Below are positions 26,140 through 35,678 of a stretch of DNA of 64,000 bases, piece by piece (positions within the stretch are counted from its first letter, which is position 1; each line of letters opens with the position of its first letter). Location of the stretch: NCBI RefSeq assembly GCF_009876115.1, contig NZ_WWSY01000021.1, positions 1 to 64,000 on the forward strand, read 5' to 3'. Source of the stretch: Collinsella aerofaciens. GTDB taxonomy: Bacteria; Actinomycetota; Coriobacteriia; Coriobacteriales; Coriobacteriaceae. The translations under genes and the position numbers were made by a program. The notes beneath the pieces were generated by a model. The model was not told the DNA's origin. It saw nothing but the letters and a program-made list of their open reading frames with translations, and did no database searches.

Positions 26140-27150
26140 CTAGATTTCGCGCACGCTCTGGCGCTCGACAAAATAGGTCGACACGGCCGTTTTGCAGGTA
26201 TAGCTCTTGGGATTGCGGATGTTGCCCACCAGGCGGCGCACCGCGATCTCGCCCACCTCGTGTTTGGGAACATGCACCGTGGTGAGTGGCGGGTTGGAGA
26301 AGGCGCCCAGAGATAGGTCGTCAAAGCCGATGATCGAGACATCCTCGGGCACGCGAATGCCGTGCTCGTTGAACGCGCGCATGGCACCCACGGCGAGCAC
26401 GTCGTTCTCGGCAAAGAAAGCCGTCGGCAGGTCGTCGCGTGAGACGCTGTCGAGCCATGCACCCATATCGCGATAGGCACCTTCGAGCGTGGTGCCCAGC
26501 GTGACGCGCCATGCCGGGTTTGCCTCGAGGCCCGCATCCTCAAGTGCTTGGCGATAGCCGCGCTCGCGATCCTTAAAGTTGCGGATACGAAGATCGCCTG
26601 CCAGATAGCCGATTTGCCTGTGACCCTTCTCGATAAGGTAGTCCACGGCGCGCAGCACCGAATCGGTATTGGCAATGACTACGGCATCAAAGTACTGGCG
26701 GTCGCTCCAGCCGTCGAGCACGATCAGGTGGGCGGCAGCGTTGGCGAACAGGGCGTAATCTTCCTCACCCAGCTCGGTACCCATCAGCACGATGGCGGCA
26801 GACGGGTCGGCGATCAGGCCCTCGACCTGCGGACGCACGGCGTCCAGGTCGCTAAAGTCGAGCGAGACAAAGCTCGTGCTCATGCCGTGGCGACGCGCCT
26901 GGCGCTCCACGCCCTCAATAACCGCGGGATGGAAGGTGCTCTCGTCCAGGATGGCGCCCGTCTTGCGCGCGAGCACAAACTGGATGCTCTCGAGCTGCGT
27001 CGACTGCTGGTAGCCGAGCGACTGTGCGCACTCCAGGATGACCTTGGCGGTCTCCTCGCTCACGCTGCGCTTGCGGTTGAGCGCGTTGGACACGGTCGCA
27101 GGCGAAAAACCGGTGATGCGGCTGATCTCGCGAACACTTGCTTTAGCCAT
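26140..27150 (-). CDS. LacI-family transcriptional regulator
   Basis: 336 aa. The N-terminal LacI helix-turn-helix (VREISRITGFSPATVSNALN) is followed by a periplasmic-binding-protein-like effector domain to the end, with DLPTAFFAENDVLAVGAMRA and VSIIGFDDL as typical. It probably represses the carbohydrate genes around it until a sugar ligand binds. TAAACA/TGTTTA sites occur upstream of itself, the isomerase operon and the PTS/esterase pair. The start at 27150 follows GGGGGGAAC and puts the HTH at the N-terminus; the longer frame does not fit the family. Confidence 0.88.
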   Translation of the reverse strand: MAKASVREISRITGFSPATVSNALNRKRSVSEETAKVILECAQSLGYQQSTQLESIQFVLARKTGAILDESTFHPAVIEGVERQARRHGMSTSFVSLDFSDLDAVRPQVEGLIADPSAAIVLMGTELGEEDYALFANAAAHLIVLDGWSDRQYFDAVVIANTDSVLRAVDYLIEKGHRQIGYLAGDLRIRNFKDRERGYRQALEDAGLEANPAWRVTLGTTLEGAYRDMGAWLDSVSRDDLPTAFFAENDVLAVGAMRAFNEHGIRVPEDVSIIGFDDLSLGAFSNPPLTTVHVPKHEVGEIAVRRLVGNIRNPKSYTCKTAVSTYFVERQSVREI

Positions 27151-27232
27151 TGTTCCCCCCAGCAACGGTCGCGGTCGAGCATCGTGGCCTGACCGCCCCG
27201 TGACTCGACAACTAAACGACCGCAAATTCAAT

Positions 27233-27257
27233 CTAAACAGAATAGTAAATGTTTAAT
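27233..27257. promoter_or_regulatory. Possible autoregulatory operator
   Basis: CTAAACAG (27233-27240) and GTAAATGTTTAA just beyond it, about 85-105 bp before the LacI start, resemble the sites at other promoters. Confidence 0.45.
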
Positions 27258-27353
27258 AGCTAGTTTAGCCTGTTGTCAAGCAAAGCGACGCGACTATTCC
27301 CCCAACGGGCGTTTTTACTCGGTAGCTAATCTGGAACGGGGCACAGAAACCGT

Positions 27354-28328
27354 TTAGCCAAGGATGCGAGCCATGCGTGCCTTAAACTCCACGAGGAAAC
27401 GTGAGGCGTCCACGGTCAGTGCCACAAGCGCGCTCTTGTCCGGATCGGACAGGCGGCGCTCATCGCAGATGGTGCGGCCGCGATACTCACCCAGCAAGTC
27501 AACACGCAGGTTACAGCCGAGCGCACCCACGAGCGTTGGATCGATCGCCACGGCAACCGCCAGCGGATCGTGCAGCGCGCAGCCGCCCAGGTAGGGCGCG
27601 TTCATCTCGTACGAACCAATGTAGTGCTCGACCATGCTCGCAAATGCGCAGCCGGCCATGGTTCCCGAACCCGTCCAGCCGGCAATGTCGCGGCGCGTGA
27701 GCACCACGCGATGCGTCACGTCCAGACCCACCATGGTGAGCTTACGGCCCGAGCGCAGCACCGCGTCGGCTGCCTCGGGGTCGCTCGCCATGTTGGCCTC
27801 GGCGCCCGCGCTCACGTTGCCGGGCACGGTAAGGGCGCCGCCCATCACGACCACGCGGCCGATGGACATCATCGCCGCCGCATCGCGCTCCAGGGCGAGC
27901 GCCAGGTTGGAGAGCGGGCCAGTCGCTACGTAGACCAGATCGGGACCATAGGTGCGCGCGGCATCGATCAGATAATCGACCGCAGCGTTGCCGTCGGCCG
28001 AGGTCGCCCCCACCGGCTCGTAGGGCGACGCGGGCACGCTCGCGCCGCCGATGCCGTTCTTGCCGTGAATGAGCGCGGTGGACGCCGGCGGCGTATAGGG
28101 CTCAGTCGCCTGCAGAGGACGGTCGGCACCCAGGTACACCGGAACCTCGGGGCGACCCAGCAGATCGAGCACCGCCAAGCAATTGTGCGCCGACTGCTCG
28201 ACGCGCACGTTGCCAAAGCACGTGGTGATGCCCACGAGCTCCACCTCGGGGCTCGCGATGGCATAGGCCAGCGCCATCGCATCGTCAACGCCCATATCCA
28301 GATCAAGGATCAGCTTCTTGATTGCCAT
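27354..28328 (-). CDS. Inosine-uridine-preferring nucleoside hydrolase
   Basis: 324 aa. The Ca2+-binding N-terminus LDLDMGVDDAMAL, the ITTCFGNV segment, VYVATGPLSNLALAL, GGALTVPGN, and a late LHDPLAVAVAIDP place it in the IUNH family. It splits ribonucleosides into base and ribose. The next upstream gene encodes ribokinase (30-bp gap), so the pair forms a nucleoside-ribose salvage unit. GGAGTAG precedes the ATG. Confidence 0.9.
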   Translation of the reverse strand: MAIKKLILDLDMGVDDAMALAYAIASPEVELVGITTCFGNVRVEQSAHNCLAVLDLLGRPEVPVYLGADRPLQATEPYTPPASTALIHGKNGIGGASVPASPYEPVGATSADGNAAVDYLIDAARTYGPDLVYVATGPLSNLALALERDAAAMMSIGRVVVMGGALTVPGNVSAGAEANMASDPEAADAVLRSGRKLTMVGLDVTHRVVLTRRDIAGWTGSGTMAGCAFASMVEHYIGSYEMNAPYLGGCALHDPLAVAVAIDPTLVGALGCNLRVDLLGEYRGRTICDERRLSDPDKSALVALTVDASRFLVEFKARMARILG

Positions 28329-28358
28329 TGTTCTACTCCGCTTCTCCGTCTTTATCGT

Positions 28359-29321
28359 TTAACCAAACCAATGTTCAACTTCGGCGCGCGTGGGAATCGA
28401 TTGCTGAGCGCCCAGGCGCGATACCGTCACCGCCGAGGCGCGAGCGCCCGCCGCCATGCACTCAAAGAGCGGCAGGCCCTCTAGGCGAGCCGCCGCCAAC
28501 GCGCCGATAAACGTATCGCCCGCGGCCGTGGTATCGACTACCGTACTCGAAAGCGCCGGCATGCGCAGCGGCTCACCGCCATCGCCGAGCGTAACCGAGC
28601 CGGCGCCGCCCAGCGTGATGACCGCAGCCCCGGCGCCCTTGTCGAGCAGCGCATTGAGCGCGGCGACGCAACTCGCATCATCTGTGGGCAGAATGCCCGT
28701 CAGCATCTGGCACTCGGTCTCGTTGGGGCAGACCAGGTCGACCGCAGGCCACGCTCCTGCCGACAGGTCGCAGGCGGGCGCCGGGTTAAAGATCGTATAG
28801 AACCCCAGCTCGTGAGCACAAGCAAGCGCCTCGGCCGTCGCCGCAAGGTCACATTCGCCCTGGGCAATAAAGACGCTTCCGACAGCCGGGGCAATCTCGC
28901 TGGCATCGCCGTCGAGCTCGTCGGCCACCAAGCGCCTCAGTGCGCGGGCAACGTCCTCGCCCGCAAGCGCATGGTTGGCGCCCGGCGACAGCACGATGCG
29001 GTTGTCGCTCTCACAGCGAATGATAGTCGCGGTTCCCGTCTCCACGTCATCGCGATGCACTACAAAGTCACAGTCCACGCCGGCGTCTTGGAGCCCCGTC
29101 ACGAGCGACGCGCCGAACGCGTCGCGACCGACCGCGCCGATCATGCACGTGTGCGCACCCATGCGCGCGGCGGCGACGGCCTGGTTAGCGCCCTTGCCAC
29201 CGGCGTTGGTGATAAACCCGCTGCCGCCGACGGTCTCGCCCGCACGCGGTATGCGCTCGCACGCCACCGAAAGGTCCATGTTCATACTGCCGAACACCGC
29301 AACGATGCCGCGATCTGCCAT
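28359..29321 (-). CDS. rbsK: Ribokinase
   Basis: 320 aa PfkB-family kinase. Sugar-binding start VAVFGSMNMDL, the GG motif in NAGGKGANQAVAAARMG, the NPAPA segment, and the catalytic signature DTTAAGDTFIGAL with its base Asp. It phosphorylates ribose released by the adjacent nucleoside hydrolase. ATG 29321 follows GAGGAGG. Closely related PfkB kinases act on other sugars, so activity on another pentose cannot be excluded. Confidence 0.85.
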   Translation of the reverse strand: MADRGIVAVFGSMNMDLSVACERIPRAGETVGGSGFITNAGGKGANQAVAAARMGAHTCMIGAVGRDAFGASLVTGLQDAGVDCDFVVHRDDVETGTATIIRCESDNRIVLSPGANHALAGEDVARALRRLVADELDGDASEIAPAVGSVFIAQGECDLAATAEALACAHELGFYTIFNPAPACDLSAGAWPAVDLVCPNETECQMLTGILPTDDASCVAALNALLDKGAGAAVITLGGAGSVTLGDGGEPLRMPALSSTVVDTTAAGDTFIGALAAARLEGLPLFECMAAGARASAVTVSRLGAQQSIPTRAEVEHWFG

Positions 29322-29508
29322 GGAAACCTCCTCATCTGCGGGCCTTATGCCCACCGTCGGCCGTCGATCGTGCACTCTCGCACCCCCTATAACTTTAGTT
29401 CACTTTGATGTGGACGCGCGCTTGAGCTTGCGCCAGCAGCAAGCATTCACAGGAGCAGGCAGCTACAATGAAGGCGTGCTGATTATTCTCGTCATTGGAT
29501 GATGTTTT

Positions 29509-31725
29509 ATGGAACAACTCTCGCAATCGGGCTCGCGCGGTCGACGCCGCACGGGCAACGAGCCGGCGCCGCACGAACGCGTGAAGGGCGGGCGCCGCGC
29601 CAACGAGCCGCGACGCACCGCGAGCCCCCATCGCGCTTCTGCCAACAACGCGGGCCGCGCCAACACTCCCGCCGCGGAGCAGACGCCTGCTCGCCCCAAG
29701 TCCCGCTACATCCCCGCGCTCGACGGCCTGCGCACGCTTGCCGTCGTCGCGGTGGTGCTCTATCACCTCAACCTCACGTGGGCGCAGGGCGGTCTGCTCG
29801 GCGTCACGATCTTCTTTGTGCTTTCGGGCTATCTGATCACACGCCTGCTACTCAACGAAGTCGCTAAGACCGGCCGCATCGACCTCAAGAGCTTCTGGAT
29901 TCGCCGCATCCGTCGCCTGGTCCCCGCCGTGGTAACGGTAGTGTTCGTGACCTGCGCGCTGTGCACCATCTTTAACCACGTGATGCTCACCAAGATGCGC
30001 CCCGACATCCTGCCGTCGCTGCTGTTCTTCAACAACTGGTGGCAGATTGCCCAAAACGCCTCGTACTTCAATGCTCTGGGCGACCCCTCGCCGCTCACGC
30101 ACTTTTGGTCGCTTGCCATCGAGGAACAGTTCTACCTGATTTGGCCGCCACTGCTGTTTGCCATGGTATCCATGCATGTGAGCAAACCCAACACGCGCCG
30201 CGTGGTTCTGGGCCTTGCCGCGGTATCTGCCCTCGCCATGATGGTGCTTTACAACCCTGCCGCCGACCCCAGCCGCGTGTACTACGGCACCGACACCCGC
30301 GTGTTCTCGCTGCTGCTGGGTGCCTGGATGGCCTTTATCCCCGATCGCGACCTGGCGCCGGTGCGTCTCGCTCATCGTTTGGGGCTCAATCGCCTGGCTG
30401 GCGCCGCCAAGCACGGCAAGAACGCCGAGGGCAAGCATGACGCTACGACCGACGACGCAGCCGAGAACGTCCCGGCACAGCCGAGCGCCCTCGTGCGCTT
30501 TTGGTCCTCGCCCGCATCCATCGATGTGTTGGGCGTCGTGGGTCTGGTTGGCCTTGCCGCCATGGTCGCGCTCACCAACGGCTACACCGCGTTCCAGTAT
30601 CGCGGCGGCACGCTGTTATGCTCCATCCTCACGCTCATGGTCATCGCGGCCTGCGTGCAGCCCCAGGGAATGGTTGCCCGCGCGCTGTCCGCCGAGCCGC
30701 TCGTGTGGGTTGGCAAGCGCTCGTACAGCATCTACCTGTGGCACTATCCGCTACTGTTGCTCATGAACCCGGTCGCCAACATCAACGATACGCCGTGGTG
30801 GCAGTACATTTTGCAGGTGTTGTTGGTGGTCGCCGTAGCCGAATGCTCATATCGCTTTATCGAGACGCCGTTTAGAAAGGGTGCCTTTGGGCGCACCGTA
30901 TCCGAATTCCGCGATGGCACCACCACGCCCGCCAACTGGGTGCGCGCGCACGTCCCTGTCTGCGCAGCCTGCGCTGTCGTGTTGGTCGTTGCACTGGGTG
31001 GCCTGATCTTTGTGCCCGAGACGTCTGCGCTGAGCGGCGAGGGCGCCGAAGTCCTCAACAAGGAAGCCAAGAACACCGCGCCCACCGACCAGCAGGCGGC
31101 CGACGACACCGACAAGGACAACGACGGCTTCCCCGATGGATCCTACGACCTGCTGATGATCGGTGACTCCGTGTCGCTGCGTGCCGTGGACACCTTTGAC
31201 GGCGTGTTCCCGCACAGCCATATCGATGCCGAAAAGGGCCGCCAGTTTGATGCGGGCCGCGCGACATTTGAGGGCTATATCCAGCAGAACCTTGCCGGCA
31301 AGATCGTGGTCTTTGCCCTGGGCACCAATGGTTTGGTAACTGATGACCAGATCGATGCCATCATGGCCGATGCCGGCGACAAGCGCATCGTCGCGTTTGT
31401 GAACACACGCAGTCCGCAGCCGTGGGTGGGTTCCACCAACCAGGCTATCGCCAACGCCGCCACGCGCTACAAGAATGTACGCGTTATCGACTGGTACGGG
31501 CACAGCGCCAACCGCAACGACCTATTCGATGGCGACGGCACGCACCTGTCGACTACCGGCGTGACCGAGTACCTCAACCTGATCCACGATGCAGTCAAGA
31601 AAGACCTGCCCGTGCACCCCGAGGACCACGTCAACGATCCGCAGCCGGCAGCCGTCAAGTCCGCCGCCGACGCACTCGTCAATGCCCTCGCCTACAAGCC
31701 ACACAAGCTGGGCACCGACAAGTAA
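29509..31725 (+). CDS. Acyltransferase-3 / SGNH fusion (OatA-like)
   Basis: 738 aa. A basic cytosolic tail (1-65) precedes an acyltransferase-3 domain of about ten helices with IPALDGLRTLAVVAVVLYH, TIFFVLSGYLI and FWSLAIEEQFYLIWP, an eleventh helix, and a C-terminal extracytoplasmic SGNH domain with nucleophile Ser in LMIGDSVSLR and the Asp/His pair in FDGDGTHLS. This is the layout of peptidoglycan or polysaccharide O-acetyltransferases: acetyl groups cross the membrane and are passed to the SGNH domain. The ribosome site before 29509 is weak. Single gene; the target glycan is unknown. Confidence 0.88.
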   Translation: MEQLSQSGSRGRRRTGNEPAPHERVKGGRRANEPRRTASPHRASANNAGRANTPAAEQTPARPKSRYIPALDGLRTLAVVAVVLYHLNLTWAQGGLLGVTIFFVLSGYLITRLLLNEVAKTGRIDLKSFWIRRIRRLVPAVVTVVFVTCALCTIFNHVMLTKMRPDILPSLLFFNNWWQIAQNASYFNALGDPSPLTHFWSLAIEEQFYLIWPPLLFAMVSMHVSKPNTRRVVLGLAAVSALAMMVLYNPAADPSRVYYGTDTRVFSLLLGAWMAFIPDRDLAPVRLAHRLGLNRLAGAAKHGKNAEGKHDATTDDAAENVPAQPSALVRFWSSPASIDVLGVVGLVGLAAMVALTNGYTAFQYRGGTLLCSILTLMVIAACVQPQGMVARALSAEPLVWVGKRSYSIYLWHYPLLLLMNPVANINDTPWWQYILQVLLVVAVAECSYRFIETPFRKGAFGRTVSEFRDGTTTPANWVRAHVPVCAACAVVLVVALGGLIFVPETSALSGEGAEVLNKEAKNTAPTDQQAADDTDKDNDGFPDGSYDLLMIGDSVSLRAVDTFDGVFPHSHIDAEKGRQFDAGRATFEGYIQQNLAGKIVVFALGTNGLVTDDQIDAIMADAGDKRIVAFVNTRSPQPWVGSTNQAIANAATRYKNVRVIDWYGHSANRNDLFDGDGTHLSTTGVTEYLNLIHDAVKKDLPVHPEDHVNDPQPAAVKSAADALVNALAYKPHKLGTDK

Positions 31726-31748
31726 CGCGCAGCAAAATCTGCGTACAC

Positions 31749-31786
31749 CCGCAGGGGGCGTCGGCCGTGGCCGACGCCCCCTGCGG
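31749..31786 (+). terminator. Terminator of the acyltransferase gene
   Basis: A perfect 18-bp stem (31749-31766 with 31769-31786) with a 2-nt apex, 23 bp after the stop. Strong, though the T tract is weak. Confidence 0.65.
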
Positions 31787-31957
31787 CAGTTAGGGGCGCT
31801 CCTTTTGTACCGCCACTTGGAGGCACTCCTGGCGTAGCCAATGAAGACCTCTCCGGATGAATTCCAAGCCGCTCCGCCGCTCCAGACATCGTTTCCGTGC
31901 CTCGCACCTGCCCCAAACAATCAAAACAAGCCCTTTTCGCCGCAACCTCAAAGGTCT

Positions 31958-32187
31958 GTGGGCAAAAAAGGGCAAATATGAGTACTGTTACCATTTTAGT
32001 CGCAGGCAAAACCATCCAAAATGACGTTCGGGCGACCCCTACAGCCCCCTAAAGCAGCCAACCTGACTGGTTTAAGGCGTATCGGAACCAATTTTAATGA
32101 ACATAATATATGTTATGTTCATTATCTTCTTGGATGTAAATGCTGTTCACTTAGCAACAGTACTCATATTTGGTATTTTTTGCCCAC
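31958..32187. repeat. 230-bp MITE-like element
   Basis: Imperfect terminal inverted repeats of about 32 bp (31958-31990 and 32156-32187; both contain GTGGGCAAAAA and CAAATATGAGTACTGTT) enclose an AT-rich palindrome, ATGAACATAA at 32097-32106 with TTATGTTCAT at 32113-32122. No coding potential. It fills most of the 544-bp gap between two convergent genes. Confidence 0.6.
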
Positions 32188-32213
32188 TGACATATAACTA
32201 ACGCCCTATAGCA

Positions 32214-32250
32214 GACAAAAAACAGGCCGCAGCCCATCGCTGCGGCCTGT
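32214..32250 (-). terminator. Terminator of the NRAMP-related gene
   Basis: A 12-bp stem (32222-32233 with 32239-32250) followed on the minus strand by TTTTTT, 20 bp after the stop. Confidence 0.85.
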
Positions 32251-32269
32251 TCGGAAGCAAAAGTAGACG

Positions 32270-33532
32270 CTACGCGCTGTAGCCCATCGCTTGCAGCACA
32301 AACATGACGACCGTCAGCACCGTAATCACGCCGATAGTCGCCCAAGTGAGCACGTTCCATACGCGGCCGTTGCGATTGGCGCCCATAATGTGGCGATCCG
32401 CCGCGATAACCACCTGGAATACCAAGACTACGGGCAGCAGCACGCCGTTGATGACCTGCGAGGTCATCATAATCTGGAACAAATCGACGCCAGGCATGAG
32501 CACCAACACGGCAGAAATGCCGATGATGGCCGTAATGATGCCGCGATAGACCGGGGCCTCGTCCCAGCTGCGGTCGGCACCGCGCTCCCAGCCAAATGCC
32601 TCGCAGATAGCGCTCGACGTAACGCCCGGCAGCACGCAGGCAGCCAAGAAGCTCGCCGCGACCAGGCCCGAGGCAAACAGTACCGTGGACCACTGACCCG
32701 CAATAGGCTCCAGCGCGCGGGCAGCATCGGCAGCATCGCTAATCTGAATGCCCGCCGGGAACAACACCGTACCGGTCGTGATGATAATAAAGCCGGCAAT
32801 GACATCGGCAGCAAGCGAGCCGCTCACGGTATCGATGCGCTGCAGCACGATATCGTCCTCGCCCGCGTTCTTATCGACCACGTTGTTCTGCGCCAAGAAA
32901 ATCATCCACGGCGCGATGGTGGTACCGATCGTTGCGACCACGAGCGACACGTAGCTGGGATCATTTTGAATGTTAGGCACGACCAGGTCGACCGCGACCT
33001 CGCCCCAGTTGGGGCCGGCCATAAACGCGGCGACGATGTAGGTCACGAACACGCAGCTTACCAGCAGCAGAATCTTCTCGATGCGCTGGAAACTGCCCGA
33101 CATGGTAAGCATCCACACCAGCAGCGCCACGAGCGGCACCGAGATGCTCGCCGGAACGCCAAACAGAGCAAGGCCGCTCGCGATACCCGCGAACTCCGAG
33201 ATGGTCACCGCCGTGTTGGCGATCAACAGCGCTGCCATGGCCAGCACGCTCTTGCGCACGCCAAAGCGCTCGCGAATGAGCGACGCCAGGCCCTTACCCG
33301 TGACGCATCCGCAGCGCGCCGCGGTCTCCTGCGTCACGATAAGCAGCACGGTCATGACGGGAAGCATCCAGAGCATCTTATAGCCATAGCTGGCGCCCGC
33401 GCTGGAATACGTGGCGATGCCGCCAGCGTCATTGCCCGAAAGCGCCGCCAGAAGACCGGGGCCCATGGCGCCAAAGATGGCCGCGATGGTCAGCTTTTGC
33501 TTGGTGCTCGGCTTTTGCTTCGTATTTTGCAC
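32270..33532 (-). CDS. NRAMP-related divalent cation (probable Mg2+) transporter
   Basis: 420 aa, about eleven transmembrane helices. The overall NRAMP fold is recognisable, but the two metal-site motifs differ from Mn/Fe NRAMPs: helix 1 has SGNDAGG instead of DPGN, and helix 6 has IAPWMIFLAQ instead of the MPH motif. Those changes recall the NRAMP-related magnesium transporters (NRMT), first described from the coriobacterium Eggerthella lenta. The neighbour is an MgtE/CBS-type protein, which agrees. I start at GTG 33532, which follows GGTAGGTGG and lies eight bases after the upstream stop; an ATG start would overlap that gene by 55 bases. Confidence 0.8.
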   Translation of the reverse strand: MQNTKQKPSTKQKLTIAAIFGAMGPGLLAALSGNDAGGIATYSSAGASYGYKMLWMLPVMTVLLIVTQETAARCGCVTGKGLASLIRERFGVRKSVLAMAALLIANTAVTISEFAGIASGLALFGVPASISVPLVALLVWMLTMSGSFQRIEKILLLVSCVFVTYIVAAFMAGPNWGEVAVDLVVPNIQNDPSYVSLVVATIGTTIAPWMIFLAQNNVVDKNAGEDDIVLQRIDTVSGSLAADVIAGFIIITTGTVLFPAGIQISDAADAARALEPIAGQWSTVLFASGLVAASFLAACVLPGVTSSAICEAFGWERGADRSWDEAPVYRGIITAIIGISAVLVLMPGVDLFQIMMTSQVINGVLLPVVLVFQVVIAADRHIMGANRNGRVWNVLTWATIGVITVLTVVMFVLQAMGYSA

Positions 33533-33540
33533 GCGACCAC

Positions 33541-35385
33541 CTACCCCATGACCGACATGGTGAGCAGCACCGCAGCGGCGCAGTACGCTACGCACGAGAT
33601 CATGACGGCAATAACGTTCATGGCGGTGCCCGACGTGTTGAGGTCATGCTCGTCACGCCAGAACAGCACCATCAGGTAAATCACGGCGCTCATGTTGCCA
33701 ACCAGGCAAATGATGGCAGCGATATTAAAGCACCCGGTAAAGAGTTGCTCCTCAAACATGGGCGCATCGGGGAACGCAGCGGTGCGCACCAGCTGGGCGC
33801 ACAGATAGGTCACGAGTGACAGAATCAGGCCCATGCCCGTGCTCTGGAAGAAGAACCCCAGATACGGCTTGGGCTCGTCGTCGTGACCGTCATACTCCAG
33901 GAAGTAGTTCTTGACGAACGACACCATACGCGAGGCAGCCAGCAACACGAGCGGCATGGCGCACATGGGGAACACCACCAAATGCGCGGAGCCCAGCGCC
34001 GTCCCCAGCACCGTTGCCATGATGCACGAGGCGATGCCCCACACGACGACCCAGTACTGACGATGCACGAACCAGCTGAGCACGTTCGTCGAGTCGTCCG
34101 ACGCGCTATCGCCCGAGCCGACACCGGCGATCTGCAGGTCCTCCTGATGCTCCTCGGCAATAACGTCCATGGCGTCGTCGAAGGTCACGATGCCCAGGAT
34201 ATGACGGTTCTCGTCGCAGACAGGGATGGCAACCAGGTCGTACTTGGTCATCTCGTCCGTCACGTCTTCCTGGTCCTCGTCGGGTGACACGTAGACCAGA
34301 TCGCGATAGGCGAGCTGGCCCAGCGTGGCGTCGCGGTCGGCCACGATCAGCGTGCGCAGCGAAAGCACGCCCGTCAGCATGCCGCTCGGGTCCTCGGTAT
34401 AGACGTAATAGACGCTCTCAAAGTCCTCGTCGAGCTTGCGAATCGCCTCGATGGCGTCGCCGACCGTCGCCGTGGCGGGCAGCGAGACAAACTCCGAGGT
34501 CATGATGCGGCCGGCGGTGTTGTCCTCGTAGCCCAGCAGATTACGAATCGCCTTCTCCTCCTTGACGCCCATCAGGCGCAGGAGCTTCTCGGCCTTCTCA
34601 TAATCGAGTTCGTCGATCAGGTCGGCAGCGTCGTCCGGGTCCATCATGGCCAGCATCGACGATGCGTCCGTGTCGGACAGGCCCTCGAGCATCTCGGTCA
34701 TAAGCTCGTCGTCATCGAACTCCGAGATGGCCTCGGCGGCCTGGGCAGTATCGAGCTGCGCAAACACCTGCGCACGCAGGCGCGGGTCGAGCTGCTCGAT
34801 AATGTCGGCGATGTCGGCAGGGTGCAGCTCGCCGAGCGTCTTGTGCGACACCGAGAGTTGAATGTTCTTGGTCGAGCGGTCGAGCAGGTCCATGTAGGAC
34901 CAAGCGATGATGTCCTCACTGAGCGGCTTGCCCAGGTGCTTCATAAAGCCTTCGACGATATGCTCGAGCGCGGGGCTGATGGCGCGTAGCAGACCGCGAG
35001 CACCGACCTCGGCACCCAGCAGGCGCAGCTGGTTTTCGCCCGACATGGAAAACTTGATGTCGTTTACGCGCACAACCTTCATGCCCTGCGTGTCGACAAT
35101 CTGCTTGTTGAGCACGTCGCGGGCAAGCAAGAGTTCGGTCGGCTGCAGGTACGAAAAACGGATTTCGGTGGCCGACGTCTTAAGGTGTACACCCGTCTCG
35201 TCGATACGGTCGACCCATTTGCGCCAGCTGATCATAAACGGCGTCTTGCCGGGTCCGCGGAACGCGAGCGACGTCACGTGCGGAAAAACTTCGCCGGTAG
35301 CAATACCAAAATCGTTGACCACGCCGAGCTTTTCGCCGTCGACGTCCAAGACCGGCAATTTGAGCATCTCACTCAGATAATTCAA
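33541..35385 (-). CDS. MgtE-type PRC/CBS protein with atypical membrane domain
   Basis: 614 aa. Residues 1-90 resemble a PRC barrel, about 190-310 an MgtE N-domain (LHPADIADIIEQLDPR, FDDDELMTEMLEGL), and 315-440 a CBS pair (AGRIMTSEFVSLPA). The last 170 or so residues hold about five helices. They lack the motifs I expect in the MgtE transport domain, so this may be a Mg2+-sensing regulator or partner of the adjacent NRAMP-related transporter rather than a complete MgtE. The start is TTG 35385 after GGGGAG. It is the first gene of the pair and has a long leader upstream. Confidence 0.75.
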   Translation of the reverse strand: MNYLSEMLKLPVLDVDGEKLGVVNDFGIATGEVFPHVTSLAFRGPGKTPFMISWRKWVDRIDETGVHLKTSATEIRFSYLQPTELLLARDVLNKQIVDTQGMKVVRVNDIKFSMSGENQLRLLGAEVGARGLLRAISPALEHIVEGFMKHLGKPLSEDIIAWSYMDLLDRSTKNIQLSVSHKTLGELHPADIADIIEQLDPRLRAQVFAQLDTAQAAEAISEFDDDELMTEMLEGLSDTDASSMLAMMDPDDAADLIDELDYEKAEKLLRLMGVKEEKAIRNLLGYEDNTAGRIMTSEFVSLPATATVGDAIEAIRKLDEDFESVYYVYTEDPSGMLTGVLSLRTLIVADRDATLGQLAYRDLVYVSPDEDQEDVTDEMTKYDLVAIPVCDENRHILGIVTFDDAMDVIAEEHQEDLQIAGVGSGDSASDDSTNVLSWFVHRQYWVVVWGIASCIMATVLGTALGSAHLVVFPMCAMPLVLLAASRMVSFVKNYFLEYDGHDDEPKPYLGFFFQSTGMGLILSLVTYLCAQLVRTAAFPDAPMFEEQLFTGCFNIAAIICLVGNMSAVIYLMVLFWRDEHDLNTSGTAMNVIAVMISCVAYCAAAVLLTMSVMG

Positions 35386-35399
35386 TGGTGCTCCCCATC

Positions 35400-35586
35400 A
35401 TTATTCCTCCGGACGCGGCCGCGCGTGCGGCGTCTGGGGGCTTCTGGATATGTATACGCATGCGCGGGCGGCACGCCGCTCGACGCTTACACCCCGTGCA
35501 TGCGCAAAAAGCACCTGCATGGGGTCATCGACTGTATGGTCGAGGTTTGGATTTCACCTGTAACCTTTCTCTTGACCCTCATTAAC
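35400..35586 (-). promoter_or_regulatory. Long structured leader of the MgtE-type gene
   Basis: About 200 nt between a TATAGT -10 candidate (35594-35599) and the start codon, with several GC-rich hairpins, including one pairing ACCCC and TGCA blocks across 35487-35526. Given the Mg2+ context it could be a cation-responsive leader, but I do not recognise M-box or Mn riboswitch core sequences. Confidence 0.35.
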
Positions 35587-35678
35587 CGCAGTAACTATAG
35601 CATCAGCATCGCCCTGCGGCATCGAATTTATGCGCTGCACATTGCAGGCATACCAAACGCTGACGCATCCGTGACATA

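Noticed and set aside
35400..35586. M-box or yybP-ykoY riboswitch
   Set aside because: Expected conserved core sequences were not found in the leader; only generic hairpins are visible.
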